DNA from: Synechococcaceae bacterium WBB_10_009
GTDB taxonomy: Bacteria > Cyanobacteriota > Cyanobacteriia > PCC-6307 > Cyanobiaceae
Direction: 5' to 3'
DNA length: 20,550 bases
Assembly: GCA_010030955.1 (NCBI GenBank)
Contig: RHBP01000011.1
Span: 1 to 20,550, forward strand
The position numbers and the translations under genes are program-made. The notes beneath the pieces are model-generated. The model had not been told where the DNA came from and did no database searches. It worked only from the letters and a program-made list of their open reading frames with translations. Every line of letters starts with the position of its first letter. Position 1 is the stretch's first letter. Positions 1 through 7,836 of this stretch are shown here, piece after piece.

Positions 1-1
1 T

Positions 2-340
2 GAGATCGCCCGAGATGCGGGCTGCGTGATCGAGCTCGAGGAGCCCGCCATCCCCCATCACCCCGCGGTGGCGGGCGCCTGTGCCCTGCTGGGGCTCGAG
101 GCCCTCACCATGGCCAATGAGGGGCGGATGCTGGTGATCTGCCCAGCCAACCAAGCCGAGCAGGCCCTGGCGTTGCTGCGGGCCGACAACCCGCTGGCCA
201 GCCGCATTGGCACCGTGCAACGCCGCATCGATGCCAACGCCCCCTTGGAGGGGCTGCACCCGGTGAAGCTGCGCAATGCGCTCGGGGTTGTGCGTCCCCT
301 AGATGTGGGCCAGGGGGAACAGCTGCCGCGGATTTGCTGA
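2..340 (+). CDS. hypE: HypE, hydrogenase maturation protein (C-terminal part, 5' end outside window)
   Basis: HypE dehydrates the thiocarboxamide on its own C-terminal cysteine to a thiocyanate. With HypF, HypC and HypD it supplies the CN ligands of the [NiFe]-hydrogenase active site. The visible 112 residues are the end of the protein. They contain the family stretch LEALTMANEGRML and finish in the diagnostic PRIC, whose last residue is the carrier cysteine. The frame is open to the first base of the window, so the gene starts upstream; the internal GTG at 26 is not a real start. The carrier cysteine is present and the reading frame is intact, so the protein should be functional. It implies a [NiFe] hydrogenase elsewhere in this genome. 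The next gene begins directly after it on the same strand. Confidence 0.93.
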   Translation, partial: EIARDAGCVIELEEPAIPHHPAVAGACALLGLEALTMANEGRMLVICPANQAEQALALLRADNPLASRIGTVQRRIDANAPLEGLHPVKLRNALGVVRPLDVGQGEQLPRIC

Positions 341-399
341 GCGCAGCGCCGGGGAAGCTCCATAGCGTCGGGCTGGAACCCTTCGCGGCGGGCCTGGCC

Positions 400-1119
400 A
401 TGCAACAGCAACACCAACGCACCCTGCAGGCGCTGTTTGCCCATCCGATCACCCACAACCTGCGCCGGGCGGCCGTGGAGGCCTTGCTCGTTCACCTGGG
501 TGCCTCGGTGGAGCGGTTGTCGGACCATCGGCTCCGCATCCAGCTGCCCGATGGCGAGCTGCTGCTGTTGCATGCCCCCTCAGGGCCGCAAGATCCCAAC
601 CTCGATGAGGAGGCCATCCTGCGGCTGCGGCGCTGGCTGGAGGACGGCGGCATCACCCCGGAGCACCCCGACGCACCCCAGGCTGCGCTGCGGGGGGAGC
701 AGGCCCGCCGGCTGGTGATCCAACTGGATCACACCGCCGCCCATCTGTGGTGGTTGGAGGGGAGCACGGTGGAGCACGCCGAGCTCAAACCCCATGGCCT
801 CTGGAGCACGGGCCAACGGCTCAGCCACCGCCACGACCGCGACATTGCGGGCCAGCGGGCACCTCTGGATCACACCTTCCTGGCGCGGATCAGCGAAGCG
901 GTGGGCCAGGCCGACCGCGTGTTGCTGCTGGGCCATGGCCACGGCCAGAGCGATCTGCGCCAGCAGCTGCGGGAGCACCTGCAGCGCCACCATCCGCAGT
1001 GGCTGGAGCGGCTGGAGACCGCCACCATCGACGACCGCGCCTGCAGCGAAGGGGAGTTGCTGGCGGTGGCCCGTGCCCATTTCGGCAATGCACCCCATCG
1101 CCATGCGCTCAATCCTTAG
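400..1119 (+). CDS. Two-domain protein: HicA-like N-terminus plus eRF1-like 'translational machinery' C-terminus
   Basis: A 239-residue protein. From memory of the families, residues 1 to about 85 (FAHPITHNLRR, LLVHLGASVERL, then a LRRWLEDGG helix) resemble small HicA/YcfA-like proteins, though I do not see the usual HicA catalytic histidine context. Residues about 105-235 (RRLVIQLDHTAAHLW, GQRAPLDHTF, VLLLGHGHGQSD, ELLAVARAHFG) resemble the short eRF1-domain-like family annotated as 'translational machinery protein' or 'host attachment protein'. The two families are normally separate genes, so this looks like a fusion. I chose the ATG at 400; an in-frame TTG at 334 would overlap the hypE stop and add 22 residues. 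It lies 59 bp after hypE, possibly co-transcribed, and converges on the ZIP gene with a 5-bp gap. The function is unknown and no toxin activity should be assumed. Confidence 0.8.
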   Translation: MQQQHQRTLQALFAHPITHNLRRAAVEALLVHLGASVERLSDHRLRIQLPDGELLLLHAPSGPQDPNLDEEAILRLRRWLEDGGITPEHPDAPQAALRGEQARRLVIQLDHTAAHLWWLEGSTVEHAELKPHGLWSTGQRLSHRHDRDIAGQRAPLDHTFLARISEAVGQADRVLLLGHGHGQSDLRQQLREHLQRHHPQWLERLETATIDDRACSEGELLAVARAHFGNAPHRHALNP

Positions 1120-1124
1120 CCAGC

Positions 1125-1874
1125 TCATTCCGTAGCCAAGAGCGCCAGCACCAGCAAACCGGCGGCAAACCAACCCAGGCCGATCAGGGCTTCCCTCAGG
1201 CTCAGCCGCGTTTTGATCTCGGGCACCAGATCGGAGGCGGCCACATAAAGAAAGTTGCCCGCAGCAAACAACACCAGCGGCGCCAGGTGGGTGGTGTCCC
1301 GCAGCCCCCAGGCCAGCAGGGCGCCGGCGGGGAAGGTGAGGGCTGAGAGGGTGTTCCACACCAGGGCCCGCCGGGGCGACCAGCCGCTCTGCACCAGCAC
1401 GCCGAAGTCGCCCAGCTCCTGGGGAATTTCATGGGCCGCCGCCGCCAGCCAGGCGGCCACACCGGCGGCGGGATGCATCAGGTAGGCACTGGCCACACCC
1501 ATCCCGCAGGTGAGGTTGTGAAGGCCATCCCCCAACAGGATCAACGCCGCCAGCGGTTGCGTGGATGGGCGCTGGCGGCCGCCATGGCGATGGGAGTGGT
1601 GCCATTGCAGCAGTTGCTCCAGGGCCAGGAAGACGCTGAACCCCGCCGCCACCCATCCACCGGCCCGGCGCGGGGGCAACGCCGAAAAGCCCTCCGGGAT
1701 CATGTGAAACAGCGCTCCCCCCAACAGCGATCCGGCCGCCAGGGCCACCAAGGGCAGCAGCAACCGCTGCAACCACCCCCTTGGCAGCAACAGCGTGAGC
1801 CCCCCCACCAGGGCCAACAGCGCCATCAGGGCGCTGCCCACCAGCAGGCTGGTGAGCCCACTCACGCCTGCCAC
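1125..1874 (-). CDS. ZIP-family divalent metal transporter
   Basis: A 249-residue inner-membrane protein with about eight hydrophobic segments. It carries the two ZIP signature helices: GDGLHN (residues 115-120) and HEIPQELGD (148-156), whose His/Glu/Asp residues form the metal-binding centre. A His-rich loop (WHHSHRH, 91-97) precedes them, as is common in ZIP proteins. The family moves Zn, Fe, Mn or similar ions into the cytoplasm; the substrate cannot be told from sequence. It starts with GTG at 1874, inside the last codons of the upstream membrane-protein gene (13-bp overlap), which implies translational coupling. A second GTG three codons later is an alternative start. Length and motifs look complete. 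Confidence 0.93.
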   Translation of the reverse strand: MAGVSGLTSLLVGSALMALLALVGGLTLLLPRGWLQRLLLPLVALAAGSLLGGALFHMIPEGFSALPPRRAGGWVAAGFSVFLALEQLLQWHHSHRHGGRQRPSTQPLAALILLGDGLHNLTCGMGVASAYLMHPAAGVAAWLAAAAHEIPQELGDFGVLVQSGWSPRRALVWNTLSALTFPAGALLAWGLRDTTHLAPLVLFAAGNFLYVAASDLVPEIKTRLSLREALIGLGWFAAGLLVLALLATE

Positions 1875-2290
1875 CAGCGCCAGGTTTCCAGGTTGAGCAG
1901 CCCGCCCACCAGGGTGAGCACCAGCATCAGCAACACCTGATCGCCGCGGGAATCAGGAATGCGGATGTCGGCGATCAAGTGCACCACGTTGGTGGCGCTG
2001 TAGAGCACGCTCAGGGCGAACTGAGCCGCCCGCCATCCCACGGCGGCACTCCAACCCGCCGGTGCCGTTGCGGCATGCACGGCGAGCAGCAGCGCCCACA
2101 CCGGCAGCAACACGTACACCAGCATCGCCAGGAACAGCCGTGGCAACTGGCGGGCAGGCACCTGGCTCTGGATCTCCACCGACGCGCCATGGAACAGGGG
2201 CATCAGCCCCAGCTCCACGTGAAACAGCATCAGCAGCAGCCAAGCCCCCCAAAGCGCGGCCACACGAAGGGCAGGGGCGATCGTGTCCAT
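1862..2290 (-). CDS. Small four-helix membrane protein of unknown function
   Basis: A 142-residue hydrophobic protein with four likely membrane segments (about residues 8-28, 52-74, 86-105 and 118-135). A conserved-looking stretch, NVVHLIADIR, lies between the third and fourth helices, and the protein ends in TWRWWQA. I do not recognise the family. It overlaps the ZIP transporter by 13 bp, so the two proteins are probably made together, and a role as accessory to metal transport is a reasonable guess only. I start it at the ATG at 2290. A GTG at 2302, preceded by a GGGGGA stretch, is possible and would add four residues. The open frame extends to 2812, but the extra N-terminus has no protein-like character and would overlap other genes. 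Confidence 0.75.
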   Translation of the reverse strand: MDTIAPALRVAALWGAWLLLMLFHVELGLMPLFHGASVEIQSQVPARQLPRLFLAMLVYVLLPVWALLLAVHAATAPAGWSAAVGWRAAQFALSVLYSATNVVHLIADIRIPDSRGDQVLLMLVLTLVGGLLNLETWRWWQA

Positions 2291-2449
2291 TGCCAGCGTC
2301 ACGGTTTCCCCCAGTCTTTTGCGTTTGCACCAGGCACCCCCGCTGCAACTGCGGCAGATCCACCGCAATCCGGCATGGGGGTGGTGGCAGAGCAATGCGC
2401 GGCTGGGGGTGCCACCTAGGCCGGAGGTAACCCTTCGCGCACAACGGCC

Positions 2450-2719
2450 ATGACCCACCCCAATGCCCGCCAAACCTGGCTGCTGCCGCTGGTGCTCGCG
2501 GCCACCATGGCCGCGGCGGCCCCAGCCCAGGCGGAGCCCCTCTCCTTTCAGGAGCAGCGGGCGTTGATGCGCCAGATGACGCAACGGCTCCAGGAGCGGC
2601 TGGAGCAACGGCTCCGCTGCATCGACAAGGCCACCAAGCTCAGCGAGTTGCAGGCCTGCCAGCGCAGCACCGGCATGGTTGATCACGGCTGGGGTTGCCC
2701 CATGGGCCCCATGTGGTGA
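2450..2719 (+). CDS. Small secreted protein with signal peptide, unknown
   Basis: An 89-residue protein. A basic start is followed by a hydrophobic run (LLPLVLAATMAAAA) and an AxA-type cleavage site around AQA-EP, so a periplasmic or secreted mature form of about 60 residues is expected. The mature part is a Gln/Arg/Leu-rich amphipathic helix (residues about 33-56) with three cysteines, ending in GWGCPMGPMW. I do not recognise it. A GGAGG at 2423-2427 is too far from the ATG (22 nt) to be a convincing ribosome site. The gene is divergent from the membrane-protein/ZIP pair and converges on otsB with only 10 bp between stops. Confidence 0.65.
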   Translation: MTHPNARQTWLLPLVLAATMAAAAPAQAEPLSFQEQRALMRQMTQRLQERLEQRLRCIDKATKLSELQACQRSTGMVDHGWGCPMGPMW

Positions 2720-2729
2720 TGCCATTGGC

Positions 2730-3560
2730 TCAAGCGGACGCCAGCAGGGCGAGCCATTGGGCCACACCGGCGGGGCCACTGAGGCGGTAGGTGGCGGCGC
2801 TCTGCTGGTCACCGGGACCCACCCGCACCCCCACCACGCCGGGCCAGAGGCGGAACACGTCTTCGTCGGTGTCGTCGTCGCCGAAATACAGCCGCAGGGG
2901 CTCCTCCCCGGAGCCCGCCCGCCACAGGCCCCGCCGTTGGGCCGCCCCCTCCAGCCACTGCACGGCGGTGGCCTTGGTGTGCAAGATCGCTGGTCTGATC
3001 TCCAGCACCAGGCGGCCGCGGCGCAGCAGAAACTGCCCTTCGGCGTGGATCTGCTCCAGCAGGGGCATCAACTGGCGGGCGAGCGGTTGCCGCTGGGCCG
3101 CCGCCAGGCGTCGGGTGTGCAGGCTGAGGCTGAGCCCCTTGTGCTCCAGCCAAGCGCCGGGCCATGGCTGCAGCGCCTGCTGCAACCGCTCCGCCACCGC
3201 ATGAAGGGCCGGCACCAGGGCTTGGGCGCGCGGCTCGCACCACACGGTGCCGTTGTGGGCGATCTCCAGGCCATGGTTACCCGCCAGGCTCAGGCCCCGC
3301 AGATCAGGGCCAAGCCGTTGGCGCAGATCCACCAGGCTGCGGCCGCTGATCACCGCCAGATCAAGCGCCGGATCCTGCTTCCAGCCACTGAGCTGCTGCA
3401 GGGTGGCCCGCAGCGGTGGGCTGAGCTGGCAGCGGCTGGGGTCTTGGCGGATGGGCGCCAGGGTGCCGTCGAAATCGAGGTAGAGCAGCACCGCCTTGGC
3501 GCGCCGGATGGCACCGATTAGCGGCCGCTGCGGCAGCGGTGTGGGCAGGGCCTCCGCCAC
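2730..3560 (-). CDS. otsB: Trehalose-6-phosphate phosphatase OtsB
   Basis: A 276-residue cytoplasmic HAD-superfamily phosphatase that releases trehalose from trehalose-6-phosphate, the second step of the OtsA/OtsB pathway. All HAD motifs are visible. Motif I is LDFDGTLAP, with nucleophile D29 and acid D31. Motif II is ISGRS (71-75), followed by GNHGLE (94-99). The EIRP (187-190) and K196 region follows, and the Mg-binding acidic motif is GDDDTDEDVF (227-236). Length is normal for bacterial OtsB. The start is GTG, directly abutting the treS stop, with a GGAGG ribosome site 8 nt upstream inside the end of treS. It is the last gene of the otsA-treS-otsB operon. Confidence 0.95.
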   Translation of the reverse strand: MAEALPTPLPQRPLIGAIRRAKAVLLYLDFDGTLAPIRQDPSRCQLSPPLRATLQQLSGWKQDPALDLAVISGRSLVDLRQRLGPDLRGLSLAGNHGLEIAHNGTVWCEPRAQALVPALHAVAERLQQALQPWPGAWLEHKGLSLSLHTRRLAAAQRQPLARQLMPLLEQIHAEGQFLLRRGRLVLEIRPAILHTKATAVQWLEGAAQRRGLWRAGSGEEPLRLYFGDDDTDEDVFRLWPGVVGVRVGPGDQQSAATYRLSGPAGVAQWLALLASA

Positions 3561-5213
3561 TCACGCCGCCTCCAGCAGAAACCAGAGCGATTCGTAGGGG
3601 GCCAGGTTGAGGAAGTAGGGCTCCGCGGTGATCACGGGGAAGCCGTGGTTGCCGCTCACATGCACCGGCCGCATGCCGCCGTGGGCCGCCAGCTCCACAT
3701 GCACCGGTTGCACCGCGGCGGAGAGGTTGTGCACCAGCAACGCCGTGGTGCTGCGGTGGCGGCGCTCAAACGCCACCACGCTGCGGCAGCTCACCTTCAG
3801 GAAGCGGATGTCGCCTCGGCTGAACACCGGATGGCTACGGCGCAGCCGCAACTGGTGGCGCATCCAATGCAGCAGCGAGGCCGGCGAGCGCAATTGCGCC
3901 TCCACGTTCACCGCCTGGTAGTGGTCGAGGGGATCCGCCAGCACCGGCTGATAGAGCCGTGAGGGGTCGGCACTGGAGAAGCCGGCGTTGCGATCATCCG
4001 ACCACTGCATCGGCGTGCGCACGCCATTGCGGTCGCCGAGGTAGATGTTGTCGCCCATGCCGATCTCATCGCCGTAGTAGATCACCGGCGCTCCGGGCAG
4101 GCTGAGCAACAGGCTGTAGAGCAGTTCGATGCGGCGACGATCGTGGTCCACCAGCGGCGCTAGCCGCCGGCGAATGCCGAGGTTGATCTTCATGCGCGGG
4201 TCACGCGCATATTCGCTGTAGAGGTAATCGCGATCGGAATCGGTCACCATCTCCAGGGTGAGCTCGTCGTGGTTGCGCAGAAAGGTGGCCCACTGGCAGT
4301 CCGCCGGAATGGCGGGCAGGCTTTCGATGCAATCAATCAACGGCCGGTTGTCCTCACGCCGTAGGGCTAGAAACAGCCGCGGCATCAACGGGAAGTTGAA
4401 GGCCATGTGGAATTCATCGCCGTCGCCGAAATAGGGCACCAGGTCGTCGGGCCATTGGTTGGCCTCCGCCAGCAGGATCCGGCCCGGATACTCCTGATCA
4501 ATCAGCTGGCGCATGCGCCGGCAGAAGGCATGGGTTTCCGGCAGGTTTTCGCAGTTGGTGCCCTCCCGCTCAAACAGATAGGGCACCGCATCCACACGGA
4601 ATCCATCGATGCCCAGATCCAACCAAAAGCGCATCACATCGAGGATCGCCTCCTGCACCGGTGGATGGTCGTAGTTGAGATCGGGTTGGTGGCTGAAGAA
4701 GCGGTGCCAGTAGTAGCGCTTGGCCTGGTGATCCCAGGCCCAGTTGGAGTGCTCCGTGTCGCTAAAGATCACCCGCGCCTGGGGGTAGCGATCGTCGCGG
4801 TCACTCCACACGTAGTAGTGGAAGAAGGGGGAGTCGGGTCCCTGCCGCGCCTGCTGAAACCAATGGTGTTGATCGGAGGTGTGGCTGATCACCAGATCGG
4901 TGATCACCCGCAGATCGCGTTGATGGGCGGCTTCGGTGAGCTGCTGGAAATCCTCGAGGCTGCCGATCGAGGGATCGATGCTCAGGAAATCCGAAACGTC
5001 GTAGCCGCCATCCCGCAGCGGTGAGCAAAAGATCGGCATCAGCCACAGGCAGCTCACCCCAAGGCTCTGGATGTAATCGAGCTTTTCGATCAGCCCCCGC
5101 AAATCGCCATTGCCATCACGGCTGCTGTCCCGGTAGCCGCGCACAAACACTTGGTAAAACACCGCATCGAGATGCCAGTGGTTGCCGCCGTTGTGGAAGG
5201 TGGGATCGGTCAT
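3561..5213 (-). CDS. treS: Trehalose synthase TreS (GH13, maltose/trehalose interconversion)
   Basis: A 550-residue glycoside-hydrolase family 13 protein that isomerises maltose and trehalose through an enclosed glucosyl-enzyme intermediate. The (beta/alpha)8 barrel motifs are clear: DGNGDLRGL near the N-terminus, LVISHTSDQH (108-116), GFRVDAVPY with nucleophile D208, LLAEANQW with acid/base E250, and FLRNHDE with H315/D316. The stretches REGTNCENLPETHAF, GDGDEFHMAF and YLGDRNGVRTPMQW are characteristic of TreS rather than oligo-1,6-glucosidase. A beta-sandwich C-domain follows, and there is no fused maltokinase. The start overlaps the otsA stop as ATGA, so translation is coupled. An N-terminus of DAVFYQVFVRGY fits the family. 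Confidence 0.95.
   Translation of the reverse strand: MTDPTFHNGGNHWHLDAVFYQVFVRGYRDSSRDGNGDLRGLIEKLDYIQSLGVSCLWLMPIFCSPLRDGGYDVSDFLSIDPSIGSLEDFQQLTEAAHQRDLRVITDLVISHTSDQHHWFQQARQGPDSPFFHYYVWSDRDDRYPQARVIFSDTEHSNWAWDHQAKRYYWHRFFSHQPDLNYDHPPVQEAILDVMRFWLDLGIDGFRVDAVPYLFEREGTNCENLPETHAFCRRMRQLIDQEYPGRILLAEANQWPDDLVPYFGDGDEFHMAFNFPLMPRLFLALRREDNRPLIDCIESLPAIPADCQWATFLRNHDELTLEMVTDSDRDYLYSEYARDPRMKINLGIRRRLAPLVDHDRRRIELLYSLLLSLPGAPVIYYGDEIGMGDNIYLGDRNGVRTPMQWSDDRNAGFSSADPSRLYQPVLADPLDHYQAVNVEAQLRSPASLLHWMRHQLRLRRSHPVFSRGDIRFLKVSCRSVVAFERRHRSTTALLVHNLSAAVQPVHVELAAHGGMRPVHVSGNHGFPVITAEPYFLNLAPYESLWFLLEAA
3569..3573 (-). promoter_or_regulatory. Ribosome binding site of otsB inside treS
   Basis: GGAGG on the minus strand, in the last codons of treS, 8 nt before the otsB GTG. 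It supports GTG at 3560 as the start although it is not an ATG and directly follows the treS stop. Confidence 0.7.
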
Positions 5214-6691
5214 GGCTGCAGGTGCAGGATGTCCGTGAGGATCCGGCCGCCCCAGCGGTACACGTTGTGCTCCTCCACCTGGCGGCGCAGCGAGCCCATG
5301 CGCCGGCGGCGCTCGCTTTCGGGCATCGCCAAGGCCTGCGCCATGGCATCCGCTAACTCCTCCACGTTGTAGGGGTGCACCTGCAGGGCATCGGCGAGCT
5401 CCAGGGCACTGCCGGCGAAGCGGCTGAGGATCAGCACGCCATCACCGTCGCAGCGGGCGGCCACAAACTCCTTGGCCACCAGGTTCATGCCGTCGTGCAG
5501 GGAGCTCACCACGCAGAAGGCACCGAGGCGTTGCAGGGCAATCAGCTCAATCAGATCGATTTCCTCGATGCGCAGCTCCAGGGGCTGCCAATCACCCGTG
5601 CCCCAGCGGCCATTGATGCGCTCCACGAGGGCCTCCAGCTCCTGATGGAGGGCGTGGTATTCGGCGATCTGGCTGCGGGAGTTGGCGAGTACCTGCACAA
5701 AGCGAAAGCGCCCCTGCAGCTGCGGCTGCCGTTGCAGCAGCCGCTCCACCGCGCGCAGCCGCTGGGGCAAGCCCTTTGTGTAGTCGAGCCGCTCCATTCC
5801 CACCCCGAGGAGATGGGGATCCATGGCGCCCAGCCGCTGCCGCCAGCGCCGCATCGCCTCGGCCACCGCGTCACTGGCGGCCAGCCCACTCCACTGTTGG
5901 AAGTCGATGCTGATGGGATAGGAGGCCACCTGGGTGCAGTGGCCATCGACCCGCAGCGCCTGGCCATCGGCGGTGGGCTGGGCCTGCAGCAGCGCCGTGG
6001 CCGCATCCACGAAATTGCTCGCATGGGCAGGGATCTGAAACCCGATCAAGTCGTTGCCCAGCAGGCCCTCCACCAGTTGATCGGCGTAGGGGAAGGTGCG
6101 CAGCAGCTCCAGGTTGGGCCAGGGCACATGCCAAAACTGCGCCACCGTGAGGCTGGAATTGGCCTGGCGCAGCAGTGCGGGCACGAGGGCGAGATGGAAA
6201 TCCTGCAGAAACACAACCGCCGGCTGGCCATTGGCCTCCTGCAGCACCGCTTCGGCGAAGCGTTGGTTCACCGCGCGGTAGGTCTGCCAGTGGGAGGCCT
6301 CAAATAGCGGTGGCACGAACGCCACATGGCAGAGGGGCCACAGACCCCGATTGGCGAGGTTGGTGTAGTAACCGTCCTGTTCCGCATCGCTCAGCCACAG
6401 GCGCCGCAGGCGGTAGCTCGGATCCCCGGGGGGTACGGCGACGCTGTCGTTGGCATCCACCGATCGGCGGTCGGCATCGCCACTGCCGTGGGCGATCCAG
6501 GTGCCGCCGCTGGCTTCCGCAAAGGGCTCCAGGGCGGTGACCAACCCACTGGCGGGCCGCTCCGCCGTGATGCCGCCGTTGTGGCGGCGATGCACCCAGG
6601 GTTCGCGGTTGGAGACCACAATCAATGGCCGGCCATCCAACTCCTCGCGGATCAGGGCCTGCAGTCGACTGCGGGTCCAAGAGGGACGCAT
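5210..6691 (-). CDS. otsA: Trehalose-6-phosphate synthase OtsA (GT20)
   Basis: A 493-residue retaining glucosyltransferase that joins a sugar nucleotide and glucose-6-phosphate to make trehalose-6-phosphate. Family GT20 features are visible: the N-terminal glycine-rich loop HNGGITAERPASGL, FLQDFHLALVP (161-170, the HDYHL-type site), HVPWP (188-192), GMERLDYTKGLPQR (298-311, phosphate/nucleotide contacts) and SLHDGMNLVAKEF (397-409), then LSRFAGSALEL. I chose the ATG at 6691; an in-frame TTG at 6700 adds three residues. Glucosylglycerol-phosphate synthase is a related GT20 possibility, but pairing with otsB and treS makes trehalose the better call. It is the first gene of the operon, 137 bp downstream of a response regulator on the same strand. 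Confidence 0.93.
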   Translation of the reverse strand: MRPSWTRSRLQALIREELDGRPLIVVSNREPWVHRRHNGGITAERPASGLVTALEPFAEASGGTWIAHGSGDADRRSVDANDSVAVPPGDPSYRLRRLWLSDAEQDGYYTNLANRGLWPLCHVAFVPPLFEASHWQTYRAVNQRFAEAVLQEANGQPAVVFLQDFHLALVPALLRQANSSLTVAQFWHVPWPNLELLRTFPYADQLVEGLLGNDLIGFQIPAHASNFVDAATALLQAQPTADGQALRVDGHCTQVASYPISIDFQQWSGLAASDAVAEAMRRWRQRLGAMDPHLLGVGMERLDYTKGLPQRLRAVERLLQRQPQLQGRFRFVQVLANSRSQIAEYHALHQELEALVERINGRWGTGDWQPLELRIEEIDLIELIALQRLGAFCVVSSLHDGMNLVAKEFVAARCDGDGVLILSRFAGSALELADALQVHPYNVEELADAMAQALAMPESERRRRMGSLRRQVEEHNVYRWGGRILTDILHLQP

Positions 6692-6828
6692 CGAAAGCAA
6701 TCGCAGGCAGATTCAGCCTGGGACCGTCAAGAGTGGGCGGTGATGAATCCAGCAGGTCCGGAGCACGGGCGGGGCAACTGCGCAGGGAGAGTGCAGAACA
6801 AACAGCAGCTGACGCCGCTGCTCTCAAC

Positions 6829-7470
6829 TCAGCGGTGGGTTGGCAAAAGCGGCAGCCACTGCCATCGCAAACACCGGTACAGCGTGGCCAGACGAATTAA
6901 TTCTGAGCCGCTCACCCCCAGTTTTGCTGCAACGTGCTTTCGGTAGGTGTCCACAGTGGCATCGCTGAGCATGAGCTTGGATGCAATTTGCTTGTTGTGA
7001 TATCCACCACCCAACTCCAGCAGCAACGTACGCTCCCGGGGCGACAACAAGCCAATAGCGTTGAGGCGATCGACGCATGGCTTCGATGCGCTGTCGCAAC
7101 GATCGAGCTGAAGAAGCTGCCAGGACTGCAATGCCACAAGCAAATCCTCCCAGCCCTGTTTCTTGCTGATGGCGCCCACCGTGAAGGGGCGAAGATCTGG
7201 AGGCACCTCGAAAGGAGCGCATGAATCGGTCATGAACAACACCCGGCCCAACGGGTTGAGCCGAATCAACTGGCTCACGGCGAGGCGATGGGCATCGGCG
7301 CCCAGGCGAGCATCGAGCACCAAGAGCTCTGGCAGCGCGCTACGCATCAACACCGTGGCCTCATCCACGGAGACGCAAACACCCGCCACATCCAGGCCCG
7401 CGACCTCCGTGAGCACCCCCGCGATCGACTGAGCCACCATGAGGTGCTCGTCCAGGACGATCACAGCCAC
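6829..7470 (-). CDS. NarL/FixJ-type response regulator, orphan
   Basis: A 213-residue two-domain regulator. The receiver domain (about 1-120) has the acidic pair D7/E8, the phosphoacceptor D53 in VLDARL, T81 and K103/K104. The C-terminal LuxR-type helix-turn-helix (about 140-205) has LLSPRERTLLLEL, the family stretch NKQIASKLMLSDATVDTYRKHV, and KLGV. No histidine kinase lies in the window. It is upstream of otsA on the same strand, so it may regulate or be co-transcribed with the trehalose operon (inference). The start is GTG at 7470; a second GTG two codons later is equally possible, and neither has a convincing ribosome site. A TCTACA/TGTAGA inverted repeat lies just upstream. Confidence 0.9.
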   Translation of the reverse strand: MAVIVLDEHLMVAQSIAGVLTEVAGLDVAGVCVSVDEATVLMRSALPELLVLDARLGADAHRLAVSQLIRLNPLGRVLFMTDSCAPFEVPPDLRPFTVGAISKKQGWEDLLVALQSWQLLQLDRCDSASKPCVDRLNAIGLLSPRERTLLLELGGGYHNKQIASKLMLSDATVDTYRKHVAAKLGVSGSELIRLATLYRCLRWQWLPLLPTHR

Positions 7471-7484
7471 AGGAGAACCCTAGA

Positions 7485-7501
7485 TCTACATCCGTTGTAG
7501 A
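7485..7501. promoter_or_regulatory. Inverted repeat upstream of the response regulator
   Basis: TCTACA-N5-TGTAGA, a perfect 6-bp inverted repeat with half-sites 11 bp apart start to start. It lies 14 bp upstream of the regulator start, in the 144-bp divergent gap shared with the RHH gene at 7615. A candidate operator; the binding protein is unknown. Confidence 0.35.
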
Positions 7502-7589
7502 CATCAACCAACCCGGCCGGCACTACCCCCCCCCTCAAAAGACCCCGAAATCGGGATCTAGGCACACACGGGGCGGCGGGCGAATAATG

Positions 7590-7600
7590 AAGGAATCCTT
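7590..7600. promoter_or_regulatory. Short palindrome in the leader of the RHH gene at 7615
   Basis: AAGGA-A-TCCTT, a perfect 5-bp inverted repeat just after an AATAAT (7583-7588) that could be a -10 element and just before the AAAGG ribosome site (7604-7608). It could be an autoregulatory site, but the arms are short. Confidence 0.25.
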
Positions 7601-7614
7601 GAGAAAGGGTAGCC

Positions 7615-7797
7615 ATGAGCCTTGATCTCGCCGCCGGTCGCACGCAACTTGCCTTTCGCAGTAGCCAACGTTTAACAATCACCCTGGCTCAATCCACCCT
7701 GGAGGCCCTTGTCGAACGCAGCTCCTCCGAGGGGCGCTCCGTGAGCAATCTGGCGGCCTACCTGCTGGAGTGGTCACTGGAGACGGCGCGGAAATGA
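7615..7797 (+). CDS. Small ribbon-helix-helix (CopG-like) protein 1
   Basis: A 60-residue protein. Strand QRLTITLAQ (18-26) and helix STLEALVERSSSEGR are followed by SVSNLAAYLLEWSLE, the arrangement of a ribbon-helix-helix DNA-binding dimer in which the paired strands contact DNA. An AAAGG ribosome site sits 6 nt before the ATG. No toxin partner follows, so it is more likely a free-standing regulator than an antitoxin. It shares the RSxSNLxAxLLE core with the proteins at 8426 and 15458. It is divergent from the response regulator, with a 144-bp shared upstream region. Confidence 0.8.
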   Translation: MSLDLAAGRTQLAFRSSQRLTITLAQSTLEALVERSSSEGRSVSNLAAYLLEWSLETARK

Positions 7798-7836
7798 CAG
7801 ACGCAGCTTGGGGTTTGCGCCGGATCAACACAACGA

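Noticed and set aside
2291..2812. N-terminal extension of the four-helix membrane protein to 316 residues
   Set aside because: The extension has no domain, overlaps the secreted-protein gene and the end of otsB, and the membrane protein is complete from the ATG at 2290.
4407..6307. Long plus-strand open frames at 4407-5024 and 5375-6307
   Set aside because: They are antisense shadows of treS and otsA, which carry full catalytic motifs on the other strand.
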